Shown: one piece after another, positions 1 to 8,152 of the stretch
Position numbering within the stretch: position 1 is the first letter of the stretch
How the letters are laid out: each line of letters begins with the position of its first letter
Source of the DNA: Candidatus Babeliales bacterium
Lineage (GTDB): Bacteria > Babelota > Babeliae > Babelales > Chromulinivoraceae
Direction of reading: 5' to 3'
Assembly: GCA_041660205.1 (NCBI GenBank)
Contig: JBAZWT010000005.1
Span: 43,270 to 93,962, forward strand
Length of the DNA stretch: 50,693 nt
Position numbers and translations under genes: made by a program
Notes under the pieces: generated by a model
What the model saw: the letters and a program-made list of their open reading frames with translations, nothing else
What the model was told of the DNA's origin: nothing
Database searches by the model: none

Positions 1-154
1 AAGTACGGACTGCCTCTTGAATATCTTTTTCATTCTTACTCAAATCAGCACCCTTTTTGACATAGGCAACATCAAGCACTTCAAAGACTTCAGGAGCTAT
101 AAATTCACATCGTCCACATGTGATACAGCCAGGAGCTATCCAAACTTTTTTCAT
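1..154 (-). CDS. 4Fe-4S ferredoxin, 3' end cut by window edge
   Basis: Fifty-one codons are visible, from an ATG at 154 down to the window edge; the C-terminus lies outside. The protein begins MKKVWIAPGCITCGRCEF and carries the C-x2-C-x2-C pattern that starts a single [4Fe-4S] cluster, followed by an APEVFEV segment typical of small monocluster bacterial ferredoxins. The fourth cysteine, normally in a CP pair near the C-terminus, would be outside the window. Such proteins are small soluble electron carriers. The redox partner cannot be inferred from this fragment. It is transcribed in the same direction as the M23 peptidase gene at 214-813, about 60 bases upstream, and could be cotranscribed with it. 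Confidence 0.8.
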   Translation of the reverse strand, partial: MKKVWIAPGCITCGRCEFIAPEVFEVLDVAYVKKGADLSKNEKDIQEAVRT

Positions 155-213
155 CTGACCCTAATTGGTAAACTGAGAAATATACTTTATAACCTTAGTT
201 TACCAAACATTCG

Positions 214-813
214 TTATTTTTGAAATTCAATCTCAGAACAGTATAAATAGATCAAAGGATCAAGACGTTTTCCGTCTTTAACGATTTCAAAATGAAGATG
301 CGAAGGATCTTTACCGCGAACGTTTCCCGTTGAACCAACCAACCCGATAACCTCACCCTTGCGAACAGTGTCACCATAGCAAGCATGCATTTTATGCAAA
401 TGAGCATATCGAGTTAGAAATCCACCCTTATGCTGAACTTCTATAACATTACCATATCCAGGAACATTTTCTTCTACCCGCTTAACAATTCCACGAGCAG
501 AAGCTTTAACCTGCGTACCTTTAACCGATGCCAAATCAACTCCGCCGTGATTCTTTACGACACCCTTATGCTTACGTGGTCCAAACAAAGAACTAACCCA
601 AAACTCACATAAATCCACCGGCCAATCAAAAAGAACTTTTGACTTACCCGTAAAATTATCAATCTCGCAGAATTTATCAGCCTTATCTCTGAATTTAACT
701 ACAGACTCATTGCTGTATGCACAAACGTGATCTAGCTCTGAAAGCAGACCAGTTGATGATAATAAAAAACTTGAAACTATAACCAGCGTCTTAAGAAAAT
801 TTTTCTTTTCCAT
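214..813 (-). CDS. Secreted M23-family (LytM/NlpD-type) metallopeptidase
   Basis: Predicted exported peptidoglycan endopeptidase of 199 residues. The start chosen is the ATG at 813 because GGAGGGG precedes it by about 8 bases; the in-frame ATG at 828 overlaps that ribosome binding site. The N-terminus (MEKKNFLKTLVIVSSFLLSS) is a signal peptide or membrane anchor. The peptidase domain fills the C-terminal two thirds: HGGVD gives the first zinc ligands (HxxxD), YAHLHKM is the usual central motif, and the terminal HLHFE gives the HxH ligand. All zinc-site residues look intact, so it is probably an active enzyme, not a regulator like EnvC. M23 enzymes cut peptide crosslinks in the cell wall, which fits the many wall-synthesis genes in this window. 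Confidence 0.88.
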   Translation of the reverse strand: MEKKNFLKTLVIVSSFLLSSTGLLSELDHVCAYSNESVVKFRDKADKFCEIDNFTGKSKVLFDWPVDLCEFWVSSLFGPRKHKGVVKNHGGVDLASVKGTQVKASARGIVKRVEENVPGYGNVIEVQHKGGFLTRYAHLHKMHACYGDTVRKGEVIGLVGSTGNVRGKDPSHLHFEIVKDGKRLDPLIYLYCSEIEFQK

Positions 814-1075
814 TGAAAACCCCTCCATTTACCCATGAGTATACTAATTCGAATCCTCAAAAAGCAATACCAGAAGGATTTTTTATTAATTTCTTCGACC
901 AAATCTTTAGATACAAGCAGACAAGTAGAATTCTAAATAATGTTTGCACTCGATATCGCTAATATAAACGCTTCAAATTCAGCTAATTTTCTATTTTTAT
1001 AAAAAACCATGAATATTTTTCTAAAACTTCATATACTAAACAAAAATAAGTTCGATTTAAAAAGTAAGAAAAATG

Positions 1076-1104
1076 TACCCGGATTCGCTTTCAGCTATGC
1101 CGAG
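1076..1104. repeat. Short GC-rich repeat, copy 1, at the 5' edge of the DUF721 gene
   Basis: This roughly 29-base segment begins with ACCC and ends with GCCGAGG. It aligns to 7087-7116 with about 25 identical positions and one single-base gap. Both copies are richer in G and C than their surroundings. Here the repeat lies between the first possible ATG (1073) and the ATG at 1118, so any N-terminus upstream of 1118 would be repeat-encoded. Confidence 0.5.
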
Positions 1105-1117
1105 GTTCGAGAAAAAA

Positions 1118-1555
1118 ATGAATCATATAAAGAGTTTTTTACCAAAATTTATGCAAGCGCTTAACCATGAAAAGCAGTGGAAGCTGCAGATCATGAGCCA
1201 ATGGAACACCATCATGGGTTCGCTGGCCAGCAAAGTTTCGATTTGCAAAATTTACAATAATTCAATCACTCTTGGCGTAACAGATTCATGTTGGATGCAA
1301 GAATTGAATCTTTTATCCGAACTCATTAAAGATAAAATTAATAAAACTTTAGACACACCGCGCATAGAGCTTATTCGATTTAAATATGTTTCACAGCACG
1401 CAGCAGGCTCGCAAAAAAAAGAACCTGTAGCGCCATTGCAACATAAACAAAAAATACTTACAGCCAAAGAACAACAAGCTTTATGCTGTATAAAAGATCC
1501 AGAACTATCTCAGGCTTTACAGGGGTTTTTACAAACATGTCACCGATTCTCTTAA
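1118..1555 (+). CDS. DUF721 / DciA-like protein
   Basis: Small protein matching the DUF721 (DciA) pattern: an N-terminal segment with several hydrophobic positions, then W-N-T-I-M-G-S-L-A-S-K (family pattern W..iVG..la.hs), an L-x-V-x-x-S-x-W-x-x-E-L strand-helix (GVTDSCWMQELNLL), and a final I-x-x-I-R-F-like strand (IELIRFKYV). DciA is the ancestral loader or partner of the replicative helicase DnaB; that function is family knowledge only. A longer reading frame opens at 1073, but its first 15 residues come from a GC-rich repeat, and the protein from 1118 (MNHIKSFLPKFMQAL) matches the usual family N-terminus. The ribosome binding site is weak for every candidate start. The 3' end overlaps murG by 19 bases, so the two are probably cotranscribed. 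Confidence 0.65.
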   Translation: MNHIKSFLPKFMQALNHEKQWKLQIMSQWNTIMGSLASKVSICKIYNNSITLGVTDSCWMQELNLLSELIKDKINKTLDTPRIELIRFKYVSQHAAGSQKKEPVAPLQHKQKILTAKEQQALCCIKDPELSQALQGFLQTCHRFS

Positions 1556-2571
1556 ATGCCGCCATGACTATTTGCTTTGTTGCTGGAAAATCAGGCGGAC
1601 ATCTTTTACCATGCATCACCAAAGCCGCACAGATAAAAGCTGAGCATCCAACGGCTCAACTGTATATTTTTTCATCTGGTGGCGACCTGGATAAAACAAT
1701 CATCGACAAACATAAAAATTTGCAACATTACATTCCAACAACGCTGGACAATCCACCCTACCAGCAACCTTGGTTGCTTCCATTCTTTGCTATAAAAACT
1801 GGTTGGTACTTCTGCAAAAGTTTTTACAAACTAGCAAAACTAAAACCACAAAAAGTTATTAGCTTTGGAGGATTCATTTCCATCCCCGTATGCATGGCTG
1901 CAAAATGTTTAGGTATACCGTTTGAAATATATGAACTCAACGTTGAGCCGGGAAAAGCAACAGTATTTTTAGCCAAGTTTACACAAAGCGTGTACACCTG
2001 CTTTGACTCAACCAAAAAATATTTTCCCAAAAATACCTGCATTCATTTTGACTATCCAATTCGCTTCACAGCGAACGATAAAGTTTTTGACCGCCTCGCA
2101 TTACTTGAACAGTACAGCTTTTCACCAGACCGCAAAACTATTTTAATTTTGGGTGGTTCGCAAGGTTCGATACTCCTCAACGATGTCATGAAAGAAACTA
2201 TTCAAAAATATCCAGAACTTGCCGGTAAAGTTCAGATCATTCATCAAACTGGTCAGAGCGATCCGTTTGATTACGCTGCATTGTACCGTGAGCATAAAAT
2301 ACCTAGCCAAGTGTTTGGGTACCATGAAAAATTACAGGATTTTTATAATCTTGCCGATTTAATTATTTCACGAGCAGGAGCTGGAACGCTCTTTGAAATT
2401 AAATTTTTTGGAAAAAACTGCATCACTGTACCTCATGAAACTGCTAACACAAATCATCAGATTAAAAACGTCTTAGAGCTTCAGATAGAGAATCCAGAAC
2501 AGTTTAAAATTATCAAACAAGCTGATTTTACGCCTGAAGTTTTGTGCGAACAACTGAAAAAACTTTTTTGA
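1537..2571 (+). CDS. murG: MurG, lipid II-forming GlcNAc transferase
   Basis: UDP-N-acetylglucosamine:undecaprenyl-pyrophosphoryl-MurNAc-pentapeptide transferase, which makes lipid II on the cytoplasmic face of the membrane. The N-terminal Rossmann domain starts with ICFVAGKSGGHLLPC, where the family glycine-rich loop is usually GGTGGH. The C-terminal GT-B domain has ILGGSQGS, then ISRAGAGTLFEI, and the donor-binding segment VPHETANTNHQIKN. The length of 345 residues is normal for MurG. The ATG at 1537 is chosen because AGGGG lies about 11 bases upstream; an alternative ATG at 1564 lies directly before the conserved strand but has no visible ribosome binding site, and the frame is open further 5' inside the upstream gene. 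It is convergent with the gene ending at 2574. Confidence 0.9.
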   Translation: MSPILLNAAMTICFVAGKSGGHLLPCITKAAQIKAEHPTAQLYIFSSGGDLDKTIIDKHKNLQHYIPTTLDNPPYQQPWLLPFFAIKTGWYFCKSFYKLAKLKPQKVISFGGFISIPVCMAAKCLGIPFEIYELNVEPGKATVFLAKFTQSVYTCFDSTKKYFPKNTCIHFDYPIRFTANDKVFDRLALLEQYSFSPDRKTILILGGSQGSILLNDVMKETIQKYPELAGKVQIIHQTGQSDPFDYAALYREHKIPSQVFGYHEKLQDFYNLADLIISRAGAGTLFEIKFFGKNCITVPHETANTNHQIKNVLELQIENPEQFKIIKQADFTPEVLCEQLKKLF

Positions 2572-2573
2572 TT

Positions 2574-4334
2574 TTACTTGCTCGCTTTCTTCTTAAACCC
2601 ATTCGATGTTTTTTTCGAAGCACTTGCTGCAGGTATCGCAGTAGTTGATGCAGGTGCAACAACTGACGTTGTGTTCGTTGTCAATGCTGCAATTGGTGCT
2701 GGCATACCAACAGGAGCAGTACCACTCAGCGTAGATGCATACAAATTTGAAACTGCAACGTTTGGAAGATTTTCTGCATTTTGAAGTGATGGATTAAGCT
2801 GATAGTAATTCGCTGTTGATCCAACTCCCTGCGGTAAAAAGACATCGCCACCTAGTAAATATCCTGTTACGCCTGACACTGGATCTTTAATCTGACCTTG
2901 ATTTAGCTTTAAAGCTCCTGCGGTAGCTTGCTGTAGCAGAAGATTGGAAGCTTGAGGAGTTTTTGCCGTCGATCCTTTTGTAGCTGCTTGAACTGCTTGA
3001 TTTGCATACTGCATTTGTTTTACTGATTGCTGTTGATACGCGGCAGTCATATCTGAGCCAATGATACCATTTAAAAAACTCTGAACAAATGCTTGAGCTT
3101 TTACGTCATCTGTTTCATCTACGTAAATAAAATAAAGCTGTAGTTTTTTTTCTACTTCTGGACGAGTAATGATAAATTGCCCTGCAGAACCAACTGCAAC
3201 GTTACCTAAAATATTTTGATCGGTATTTGTTGTCGAAGGCGTAAGAAGTGAAACTATCCATACTTTTCCCGGCAGGTCTAGGTAGTTTGATGCTGTAAGA
3301 CCTTTTTGCTGCTTTAACATTTGCGTTATAGATTGAAACCAAAATACGCACGATATTGGCGTAATGTCACAAACTCGCCCCATTGCTACATCATAATTTC
3401 CGGGCATTATTCCCTGCATATCCATACTGAGTGGTCCACCAGCATCTTGATACATTTCTAAGACATAGGTCTTTCCATCAAAGATCTGTACGGGCAAATT
3501 ATACGTTTTTAATAATTGCTTTGTTGTAACGTCAAAAAGTCCTATGGTTCCAGGGATAAGTGACGACTCAGGAGCCGCATTGTAAAGAGCAAATGAGTCT
3601 TTTGCAACAAGAGCAAAAAATTGACACGTCGTAGAAGTCATGGTTGTTGCATTGGCTTGATTGATGTAACCAACATAATAATCTTGATCGGTACTATTTC
3701 GTAGCGTTAACGATGAAAGATTTGAGCTTAATTTCACTCCTGGATCAGTTTTAGATCCTGCAGCTTGTGGAGTATATCCACCCAAATATTCTGCTTTCAA
3801 CGCATGAACATATTTCCCACCCTGTAACTCTTTACCCATGTACGTACGGAAATAATTCATGGTGGTTGAATTTTTTTCTTGTAATTGAATTGCGTCTTGC
3901 AAGTACAAAACATCAGAAGACATCTGATAGGGCATATGATTTGAAGGTTCAGAATTAGAAGATTTAATAAAAAGTTCGAAATAATAATCTACAGGTGCAG
4001 GCGTTTTATAGATACCAAATGGAGCAATGCCCTCTTTGCTTGGAACCCAACTCCATCCTTGCGCTCTAGGAAAAGTACCACCCATGATTGAAACCAGTCT
4101 TTGCATGCCGATGTACACAGGCAATGGTGAATCATTGTACACCGAAAAACTATACACATAACCCGTTGGTGGCGCTCCAAAAGCTTTACCCATTCCTTCC
4201 CACATAGAAGCCTTAAACAGAGGAAAGTTTTCTATGGCACTTCCAATACCCTTAAACGTATCTACAAAGCTTTCAGCGCGCAGCATACATGGTATAAAAC
4301 AGAGAGAGAAGACAAGAGATCGCTTATTATACAT
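2574..4334 (-). CDS. Large secreted protein of unknown function with Ala/Ser-rich tail
   Basis: I do not recognise this 586-residue protein. The N-terminus (MYNKRSLVFSLCFIPCMLRA) is a signal peptide with a plausible cleavage site near ESF. AAGGA sits 6 bases before the ATG at 4334. The body contains many aromatic and beta-type segments such as VYSFSVYNDSPLPVYIGMQ and TLRNSTDQDYYVGYINQA, which resemble extracellular beta-sandwich material, though I cannot assign a fold. Residues around 430-480 are rich in Q, A and T, and the last 60 residues are low-complexity (Ala, Thr, Ser, Pro) ending in a lysine-rich stretch. It stands alone between convergent murG and the inverted repeat at 4428-4574. A periplasmic, surface or host-directed role is only inference from the signal peptide. 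Confidence 0.7.
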   Translation of the reverse strand: MYNKRSLVFSLCFIPCMLRAESFVDTFKGIGSAIENFPLFKASMWEGMGKAFGAPPTGYVYSFSVYNDSPLPVYIGMQRLVSIMGGTFPRAQGWSWVPSKEGIAPFGIYKTPAPVDYYFELFIKSSNSEPSNHMPYQMSSDVLYLQDAIQLQEKNSTTMNYFRTYMGKELQGGKYVHALKAEYLGGYTPQAAGSKTDPGVKLSSNLSSLTLRNSTDQDYYVGYINQANATTMTSTTCQFFALVAKDSFALYNAAPESSLIPGTIGLFDVTTKQLLKTYNLPVQIFDGKTYVLEMYQDAGGPLSMDMQGIMPGNYDVAMGRVCDITPISCVFWFQSITQMLKQQKGLTASNYLDLPGKVWIVSLLTPSTTNTDQNILGNVAVGSAGQFIITRPEVEKKLQLYFIYVDETDDVKAQAFVQSFLNGIIGSDMTAAYQQQSVKQMQYANQAVQAATKGSTAKTPQASNLLLQQATAGALKLNQGQIKDPVSGVTGYLLGGDVFLPQGVGSTANYYQLNPSLQNAENLPNVAVSNLYASTLSGTAPVGMPAPIAALTTNTTSVVAPASTTAIPAASASKKTSNGFKKKASK

Positions 4335-4427
4335 ACTTTTCCTTTTTTTAATTTTTACTCTAGCTCAATCAGAAAATAAATTGAAAACAAATCTGCTTGT
4401 CCTAACCAAACCTACAGAAGCTTTCAT

Positions 4428-4574
4428 CCCACCGTCGTTCGTCCCGAGTGTTTTGCCTTAGCAAAATGTATCGAGGGATATATGAAAATCAAAATTTTTT
4501 CTTGCTTCAATTCTCTTTTACCTTATCCCTCGATACAATTTCTTCGAAATCACTCGGGACGAACGACGGGGTGA
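4428..4574. repeat. Imperfect inverted repeat (MITE/REP-like), arms about 50 bases
   Basis: The left arm (4428-4480) and the right arm (4524-4574) are near reverse complements. Both contain ACTCGGGACGAACGACGG (in opposite orientations) and TATCCCTCGATACA, with a more divergent middle (TTTTGCCTTAGC against TTTCTTCGAAA). The 43-base loop is AT-rich. The arms are much richer in G and C than the surrounding intergenic DNA. There is no coding content. It fills most of the 277-base gap between the secreted-protein gene and PBP1A. It could fold into a long hairpin in either transcript and so act as a terminator or RNA-stability element, but its form suggests a non-autonomous dispersed repeat. Confidence 0.8.
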
Positions 4575-4611
4575 GGATTTTATAAATCATTAAGAATTTC
4601 CTAATTCAAGT

Positions 4612-6531
4612 CTACTCTAACAACAAAACTACGTCAGGATTGTTTTTATCGGTAGTCCATTGTCCAGTTTTCCAATCGATTGCAACTTCATGAAGTCCAG
4701 GATCATAATAGAATTCTGTTTTCTTTTTTTCAATTTTCTTTTGTTCATCTCTGCTTGCCTCAACCCCATCATGGAATCGGAACCAAATAGGAAAAGCTGT
4801 TTTCGAACCGTATATATTTTGTCCCAGCGATTGGTTATCATCACAGCCAGTATAAATTGCCGTTGTTAATTCTGGCGTTGCTCCACAAAACCAACAGGTT
4901 CGTGAATCATTGATCGTTCCAGATTTACCCAGAGCTTGTCCGCCAAACCACTTTACCCCCATGACTTTTTTTAACCGCTCGATACCAAACGTCAATACTC
5001 GAGCAACCTGAGACGCAACCTTAGGATCCAAAACTTGCTGTTTTACCACTGAGCTTTTATATATTTTTTTGCCCATACTGTTTTTCACCCAACGTAAAAA
5101 ATGTGGCTGCACATATTTTCCATGATTGACCATCACGTTAAAAGATCCAACCACTTCCATGACCGTTACATCAACACACCCTAAAGCTAGCGACGGATAC
5201 GGTGGCATAGGAGCAGTAATATGACACCTTTTTGCAAGATCAATAACGTTTGAGACGCCAGTCTGCAGCAACGTTTTAACTGTTACCGTATTGTTGGAAT
5301 GAGATAATGCATAGGCCCTGGTCATAGAACCACGAAATTTTTTGTCATGATTTTGAGGACGCCAAAGTGTCGCTGCCTGCATCAACTCAATCGGTTCATC
5401 AATCTCAACATCAGAAAAATGTAACCCTTTTTCAAGCGCTGCCCCGTACACAAACACTTTGAACACAGACCCCATTTGTCGATGTGCCTGCATTGCACGA
5501 TTAAATTTCGATTGTTGAAAGTCAAAACCACCGATCATTGTTCGTATTTCTCCTGTTGCAGAGTCAATTGAAACAAGTCCTCCATCAACATCTTTATGCA
5601 GAGTCTGCTTTAAAAATTGTATGTGGTTAGTAAATGCTTTTTGACACGATTTCTGCATTTCGATATTGAGCGTTGTTGCAATAGTGAGCCCACCACTATA
5701 AAGCATTTCTTTACCAACTAAATCTTCAAGAAATATTCGTATAGTTTCTTTTAAATGCGGAGCAATGACATTGCTTTCTGGATCTTTTACGTTTAAATCT
5801 TGAGCAATCGATTGTTGGTATTGGCCCGCATTGATCATTTTAAAATCTTGCATCATGCGCAAAATCATATTGCGGCGTTTGGTTACTGCAGTTGGTGCAT
5901 GTATTGGTGAATAAAACCGTGGCGAACGCATGATACTTGCAAGTGTTGCAGCTTGCTCTATCGTTACATCGGCAATATTTTTATCCCAAAATCGTTGTGC
6001 TGCTGCCTGCACTCCATAAATTCCATAACCAAAATAAACATTATTTAAATACGCTTCTAAAATCTGTTCTTTGCTCCATTGACGTTCAACCAAAATAGCA
6101 TAAAGTTGTTCTTTAATTTTTCTGCTAAAAGTCTTATCTGAGTGAAAAAAAAGCAACTTTACGAGCTGCTGGGTAATGGTGCTTGCACCCTGTACTTTTT
6201 TTCCTCGATATAAATTTACAAGAATTGAACGTAAAATTCCGCGAAATGAAATTCCAGGATGTTGGAAAAAGTCTCTATCTTCAGTAACCAAGAAAGCTTG
6301 TATCAAATGCTCAGGCATTGTTTCGAGTAAAACATATTTCCGCTTATCAGATTGAAACCGTCCCCACTCATGTCCCTGCTCATCCAAAAGAATAGAAGGT
6401 TTACCCCGCATATCTTGTTGCAACGCAGAAAAATCAACCGTATGATTATGGAGAAAAAAACAGCCGAATCCCAAAAAGAAAACAGCTAAAAAGAATAATG
6501 TGAAAATTATTTTTGAAAGAAAAGTACGCAT
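4612..6531 (-). CDS. Class A penicillin-binding protein (PBP1A type)
   Basis: Bifunctional peptidoglycan glycosyltransferase and transpeptidase of about 639 residues. One N-terminal membrane helix (FLSKIIFTLFFLAVFFLGFG) is followed by the GT51 domain: EDRDFFQHPG with the catalytic Glu, GASTITQQLVK, and the ERQWSKEQILEAYLN and GYGIYGVQAAA segments. The transpeptidase domain has the SxxK nucleophile (SVFK), SxN (SNN) and KSGT. All key residues are present, so both activities are expected. The ATG at 6531 is preferred; a TTG three codons upstream also keeps the frame. The gene is divergent from the MreD-like gene at 6628. The C-terminus is shorter than in large PBP1A proteins and lacks an obvious extra domain. 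Confidence 0.93.
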   Translation of the reverse strand: MRTFLSKIIFTLFFLAVFFLGFGCFFLHNHTVDFSALQQDMRGKPSILLDEQGHEWGRFQSDKRKYVLLETMPEHLIQAFLVTEDRDFFQHPGISFRGILRSILVNLYRGKKVQGASTITQQLVKLLFFHSDKTFSRKIKEQLYAILVERQWSKEQILEAYLNNVYFGYGIYGVQAAAQRFWDKNIADVTIEQAATLASIMRSPRFYSPIHAPTAVTKRRNMILRMMQDFKMINAGQYQQSIAQDLNVKDPESNVIAPHLKETIRIFLEDLVGKEMLYSGGLTIATTLNIEMQKSCQKAFTNHIQFLKQTLHKDVDGGLVSIDSATGEIRTMIGGFDFQQSKFNRAMQAHRQMGSVFKVFVYGAALEKGLHFSDVEIDEPIELMQAATLWRPQNHDKKFRGSMTRAYALSHSNNTVTVKTLLQTGVSNVIDLAKRCHITAPMPPYPSLALGCVDVTVMEVVGSFNVMVNHGKYVQPHFLRWVKNSMGKKIYKSSVVKQQVLDPKVASQVARVLTFGIERLKKVMGVKWFGGQALGKSGTINDSRTCWFCGATPELTTAIYTGCDDNQSLGQNIYGSKTAFPIWFRFHDGVEASRDEQKKIEKKKTEFYYDPGLHEVAIDWKTGQWTTDKNNPDVVLLLE

Positions 6532-6627
6532 GAATAGCAATATTTTTAAATTTAAGATAAATATGTTTTACTATAACATATATTTATTTGATTTCGAAAT
6601 TATGGCTGCTAGAAAAGATTTTATTAA

Positions 6628-7083
6628 ATGAAACTTTATTTTAAAATTTTTATTAAATCACTCGCACTCATTACCCTTTTTTGTCTGCAATTGTGTCTTT
6701 TGCGCTTTGAGCACAGCCCTATCGTGCAACCACTGCTTATCGCTTACGCATACATATTGTTTACCAATGCTTCCATAGTAACCCTTGCTGCTTTGTTGTT
6801 TTTCCTTGACTGCCTAACTTTTATGTACACGGGCATGGCAGGATTAACCTTCATTTTTTTAATTCCTTTGTCATGGTTCCTGCTTAAAACAAAAAAAGAT
6901 TTGTACAATAAAGTCGCTGGCCCATGCTTTCTTATTTTTTCATATGAACTTTTTTACATGGTTATATTTTTTATATTTTTAAAATACCCACTGCATCCAC
7001 TTGCCCTACTTTGGGCAACGATCGTAAATTGCTGCATATTTGTCGCTATATGGCGCATTGCAAATCAGCCATTTCACGATTAA
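6628..7083 (+). CDS. Small polytopic membrane protein, possibly MreD-like
   Basis: Polytopic protein of 151 residues with about four to five hydrophobic helices. The pattern of an LRFEHSPIVQPLLIAYAYIL opening, then an LLFFLDCLTFMYTGMAGLT helix pair with a central Asp and a following glycine-rich turn, resembles MreD, the membrane subunit of the rod-shape complex. MreD sequences are very divergent, so this is a weak assignment resting on size, topology and the divergent PBP1A neighbour. mreB itself is at 23013-24071, not adjacent. No good ribosome binding site is visible; the ATG overlaps the TGA of a nine-codon open frame starting at 6602. Alternative: an unrelated small membrane protein. Confidence 0.55.
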   Translation: MKLYFKIFIKSLALITLFCLQLCLLRFEHSPIVQPLLIAYAYILFTNASIVTLAALLFFLDCLTFMYTGMAGLTFIFLIPLSWFLLKTKKDLYNKVAGPCFLIFSYELFYMVIFFIFLKYPLHPLALLWATIVNCCIFVAIWRIANQPFHD

Positions 7084-7085
7084 AG

Positions 7086-7120
7086 ACCCAGGCTTCGCTT
7101 CCAGCTTCGCCGAGGCAAGC
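7086..7120. repeat. Short GC-rich repeat, copy 2
   Basis: Directly after the stop of the MreD-like gene. Positions 7087-7116 match 1076-1104 at about 25 positions (ACCC, GGxTTCGCTT, CAGCT, GCCGAGG). It is not an obvious long palindrome. Its placement in an AT-rich intergenic region and its composition suggest a dispersed repeat. Confidence 0.5.
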
Positions 7121-7145
7121 CAACAAAAAAGCCTCAATTACCACT

Positions 7146-7177
7146 CGTCATCCCCGACTTGATCGGGGATCCAGCAT
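7146..7177. repeat. Palindromic repeat, short form
   Basis: This 32-base element has arms TCCCCGA and TCGGGGA around a short centre and the outer ends CGTCA and CCAGCAT. The same outer ends, reverse complemented (ATGCTGGAT and a GACG end), bound the longer element at 15738-15839 inside a transporter gene. It therefore appears to be the short form of the same dispersed family. It resembles the widespread palindromic repeats seen in intracellular bacteria, such as the Rickettsia palindromic elements; relationship by descent is not shown. Confidence 0.7.
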
Positions 7178-7203
7178 GAAAAAAGTTTTTGTCCTTATAA
7201 AAC

Positions 7204-7233
7204 AAAAAAGCCGTAATTTCTTACGGCTTTTTT
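7204..7233. terminator. Bidirectional rho-independent terminator
   Basis: A 13-base perfect stem (A6 GCCGTAA / TTACGGC T6) with a 4-base loop, flanked by A and T runs that supply a U-tract in either direction. It lies between the plus-strand MreD-like gene and the end of the minus-strand gene at 7255, so it probably serves both. Confidence 0.85.
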
Positions 7234-7254
7234 AATTCAATTTTTCAATATGAT

Positions 7255-7509
7255 TTAGAAATCGTATTCTTCGTCTAATTCTTGGTTTGCAATGTAAGCA
7301 TCTACTGCTTTAGTTGCAACAACAGCAGCAACTGCTGCAAAAACCATAGCGTAGTATGGATTGTTTCTGATTACTGCGTCTAAGCTAGATGGTGCATTTT
7401 TGATGAAAGCTGGGCAAGAAGGCAATGCAAATCTTGATGGTTTCGCTTCAGAAGGCAAAACTGCTGAGCTCATTGCTACAAGTGAAACTAAAAGTACTAA
7501 TTTTTTCAT
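7255..7509 (-). CDS. Small exported protein with C-terminal hydrophobic helix, unknown
   Basis: Eighty-four residues. A clear signal peptide (MKKLVLLVSLVAMSSAVLPS, likely cut after SEA) is followed by a short loop with one cysteine, then an alanine/valine-rich hydrophobic helix (AMVFAAVAAVVATKAVDAYI) and an acidic end (ELDEEYDF). AAGGAAACAC precedes the ATG, a well-placed promoter lies at 7575-7602 and a strong terminator at 7204-7233, so this is a monocistronic, probably well-expressed gene. I do not recognise the family. A small inner-membrane or envelope protein is the simplest reading. Confidence 0.7.
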   Translation of the reverse strand: MKKLVLLVSLVAMSSAVLPSEAKPSRFALPSCPAFIKNAPSSLDAVIRNNPYYAMVFAAVAAVVATKAVDAYIANQELDEEYDF

Positions 7510-7574
7510 GTGTTTCCTTTTAAAAAACTATTAGAAATTTCTTTGAATTTACTCTCTGGGTCTTGATCGTAGCC

Positions 7575-7602
7575 ATATTATCAAAGAGGACCCCTTTGTC
7601 AA
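7575..7602 (-). promoter_or_regulatory. Sigma70-type promoter for the small exported protein
   Basis: On the minus strand a perfect TTGACA (7602-7597) is followed, after 16 bases, by TAATAT (7580-7575). The ATG at 7509 is about 60 bases further down. No other gene lies between, so this promoter serves only the small exported protein. Confidence 0.65.
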
Positions 7603-7688
7603 GAAAACAGACAAAGTATAAAAAAACAGCCCCTTAGCAAACGATTTATTGAATCGATATTTTTGACTTTAACAGATAGGTAACCCCT

Positions 7689-7716
7689 TTGATTTCGACA
7701 TCTCTTGTGCTACACT
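7689..7716 (+). promoter_or_regulatory. Promoter for RNase P RNA
   Basis: TTGATT (7689-7694), a 16-base spacer and TACACT (7711-7716), with TG one base before the -10 box (extended -10 form). The predicted transcription start near 7723 is just upstream of the RNase P RNA 5' end, as expected for a directly transcribed stable RNA. Confidence 0.55.
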
Positions 7717-7738
7717 ACTAATAACTCAAAAATATAAA

Positions 7739-8118
7739 AGAATTGGCAGACTAGGCAATCGCTTGTAAGTTTACTTACGAGAGGAAAGTCCGGACTCCCT
7801 TCAAGCATGGTGCCTTAGGAGACCCAAAGGGTTGAAAAACCCCCAAGTTTAACTAAGGGAAGTTAGAAATAATTTACGGAAAGTGCCACAGAAAATAACC
7901 GCTTTCAATTGAAAGATTGAGAGTAAGGGTGAAAATGTGTGGTAAGAGCACACGGATTAATGTAGTAATGCATTAGTATAGGCAAACCCCACCAGGAGCA
8001 AGACAAAGTATGTAAGCAGGTCGCTTGATACCGTACTTACGGGTATGTCGCATAGATAAATGGTTGCCACTGCAAAGCAATTTGCAGCACAGAATCCGGC
8101 TTATTGTCTGCCATGTTT
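7739..8118 (+). ncRNA. rnpB: RNase P RNA, bacterial type A
   Basis: The catalytic RNA of RNase P, which trims tRNA 5' leaders. The conserved core is present in the right order: GAGGAAAGTCCGGACTCC near the 5' end, ACAGAAAATAACCGC, GGTAAGAGCACAC, GGCAAACCCCACC, AGATAAATGGTTGCC and the 3' core ACAGAATCCGGCTTAT. The P1 helix is formed by GGCAGAC at 7745 and GTCTGCC at 8106. The end is placed at the T-run after P1, which would serve as a terminator. Exact ends are uncertain by several bases. The length, about 375 nucleotides, is normal. The PASTA protein gene follows closely on the same strand. Confidence 0.97.
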
Positions 8119-8152
8119 TTTTATATCACTCTCTTTAAGAAAAGATCGTTAG

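Noticed and set aside
17..223. Plus-strand open frame opposite the ferredoxin gene
   Set aside because: The minus strand carries a recognisable ferredoxin; this frame shows no domain and is a shadow.
829..1072. 244-base gap searched for an RNA gene or origin
   Set aside because: No tRNA-like fold, no repeated DnaA boxes and no conserved RNA core; probably just promoters.
6602..6631. Nine-codon open frame overlapping the MreD-like start (ATGA)
   Set aside because: Too short to judge, with no clear ribosome binding site; kept only as a possible leader peptide.
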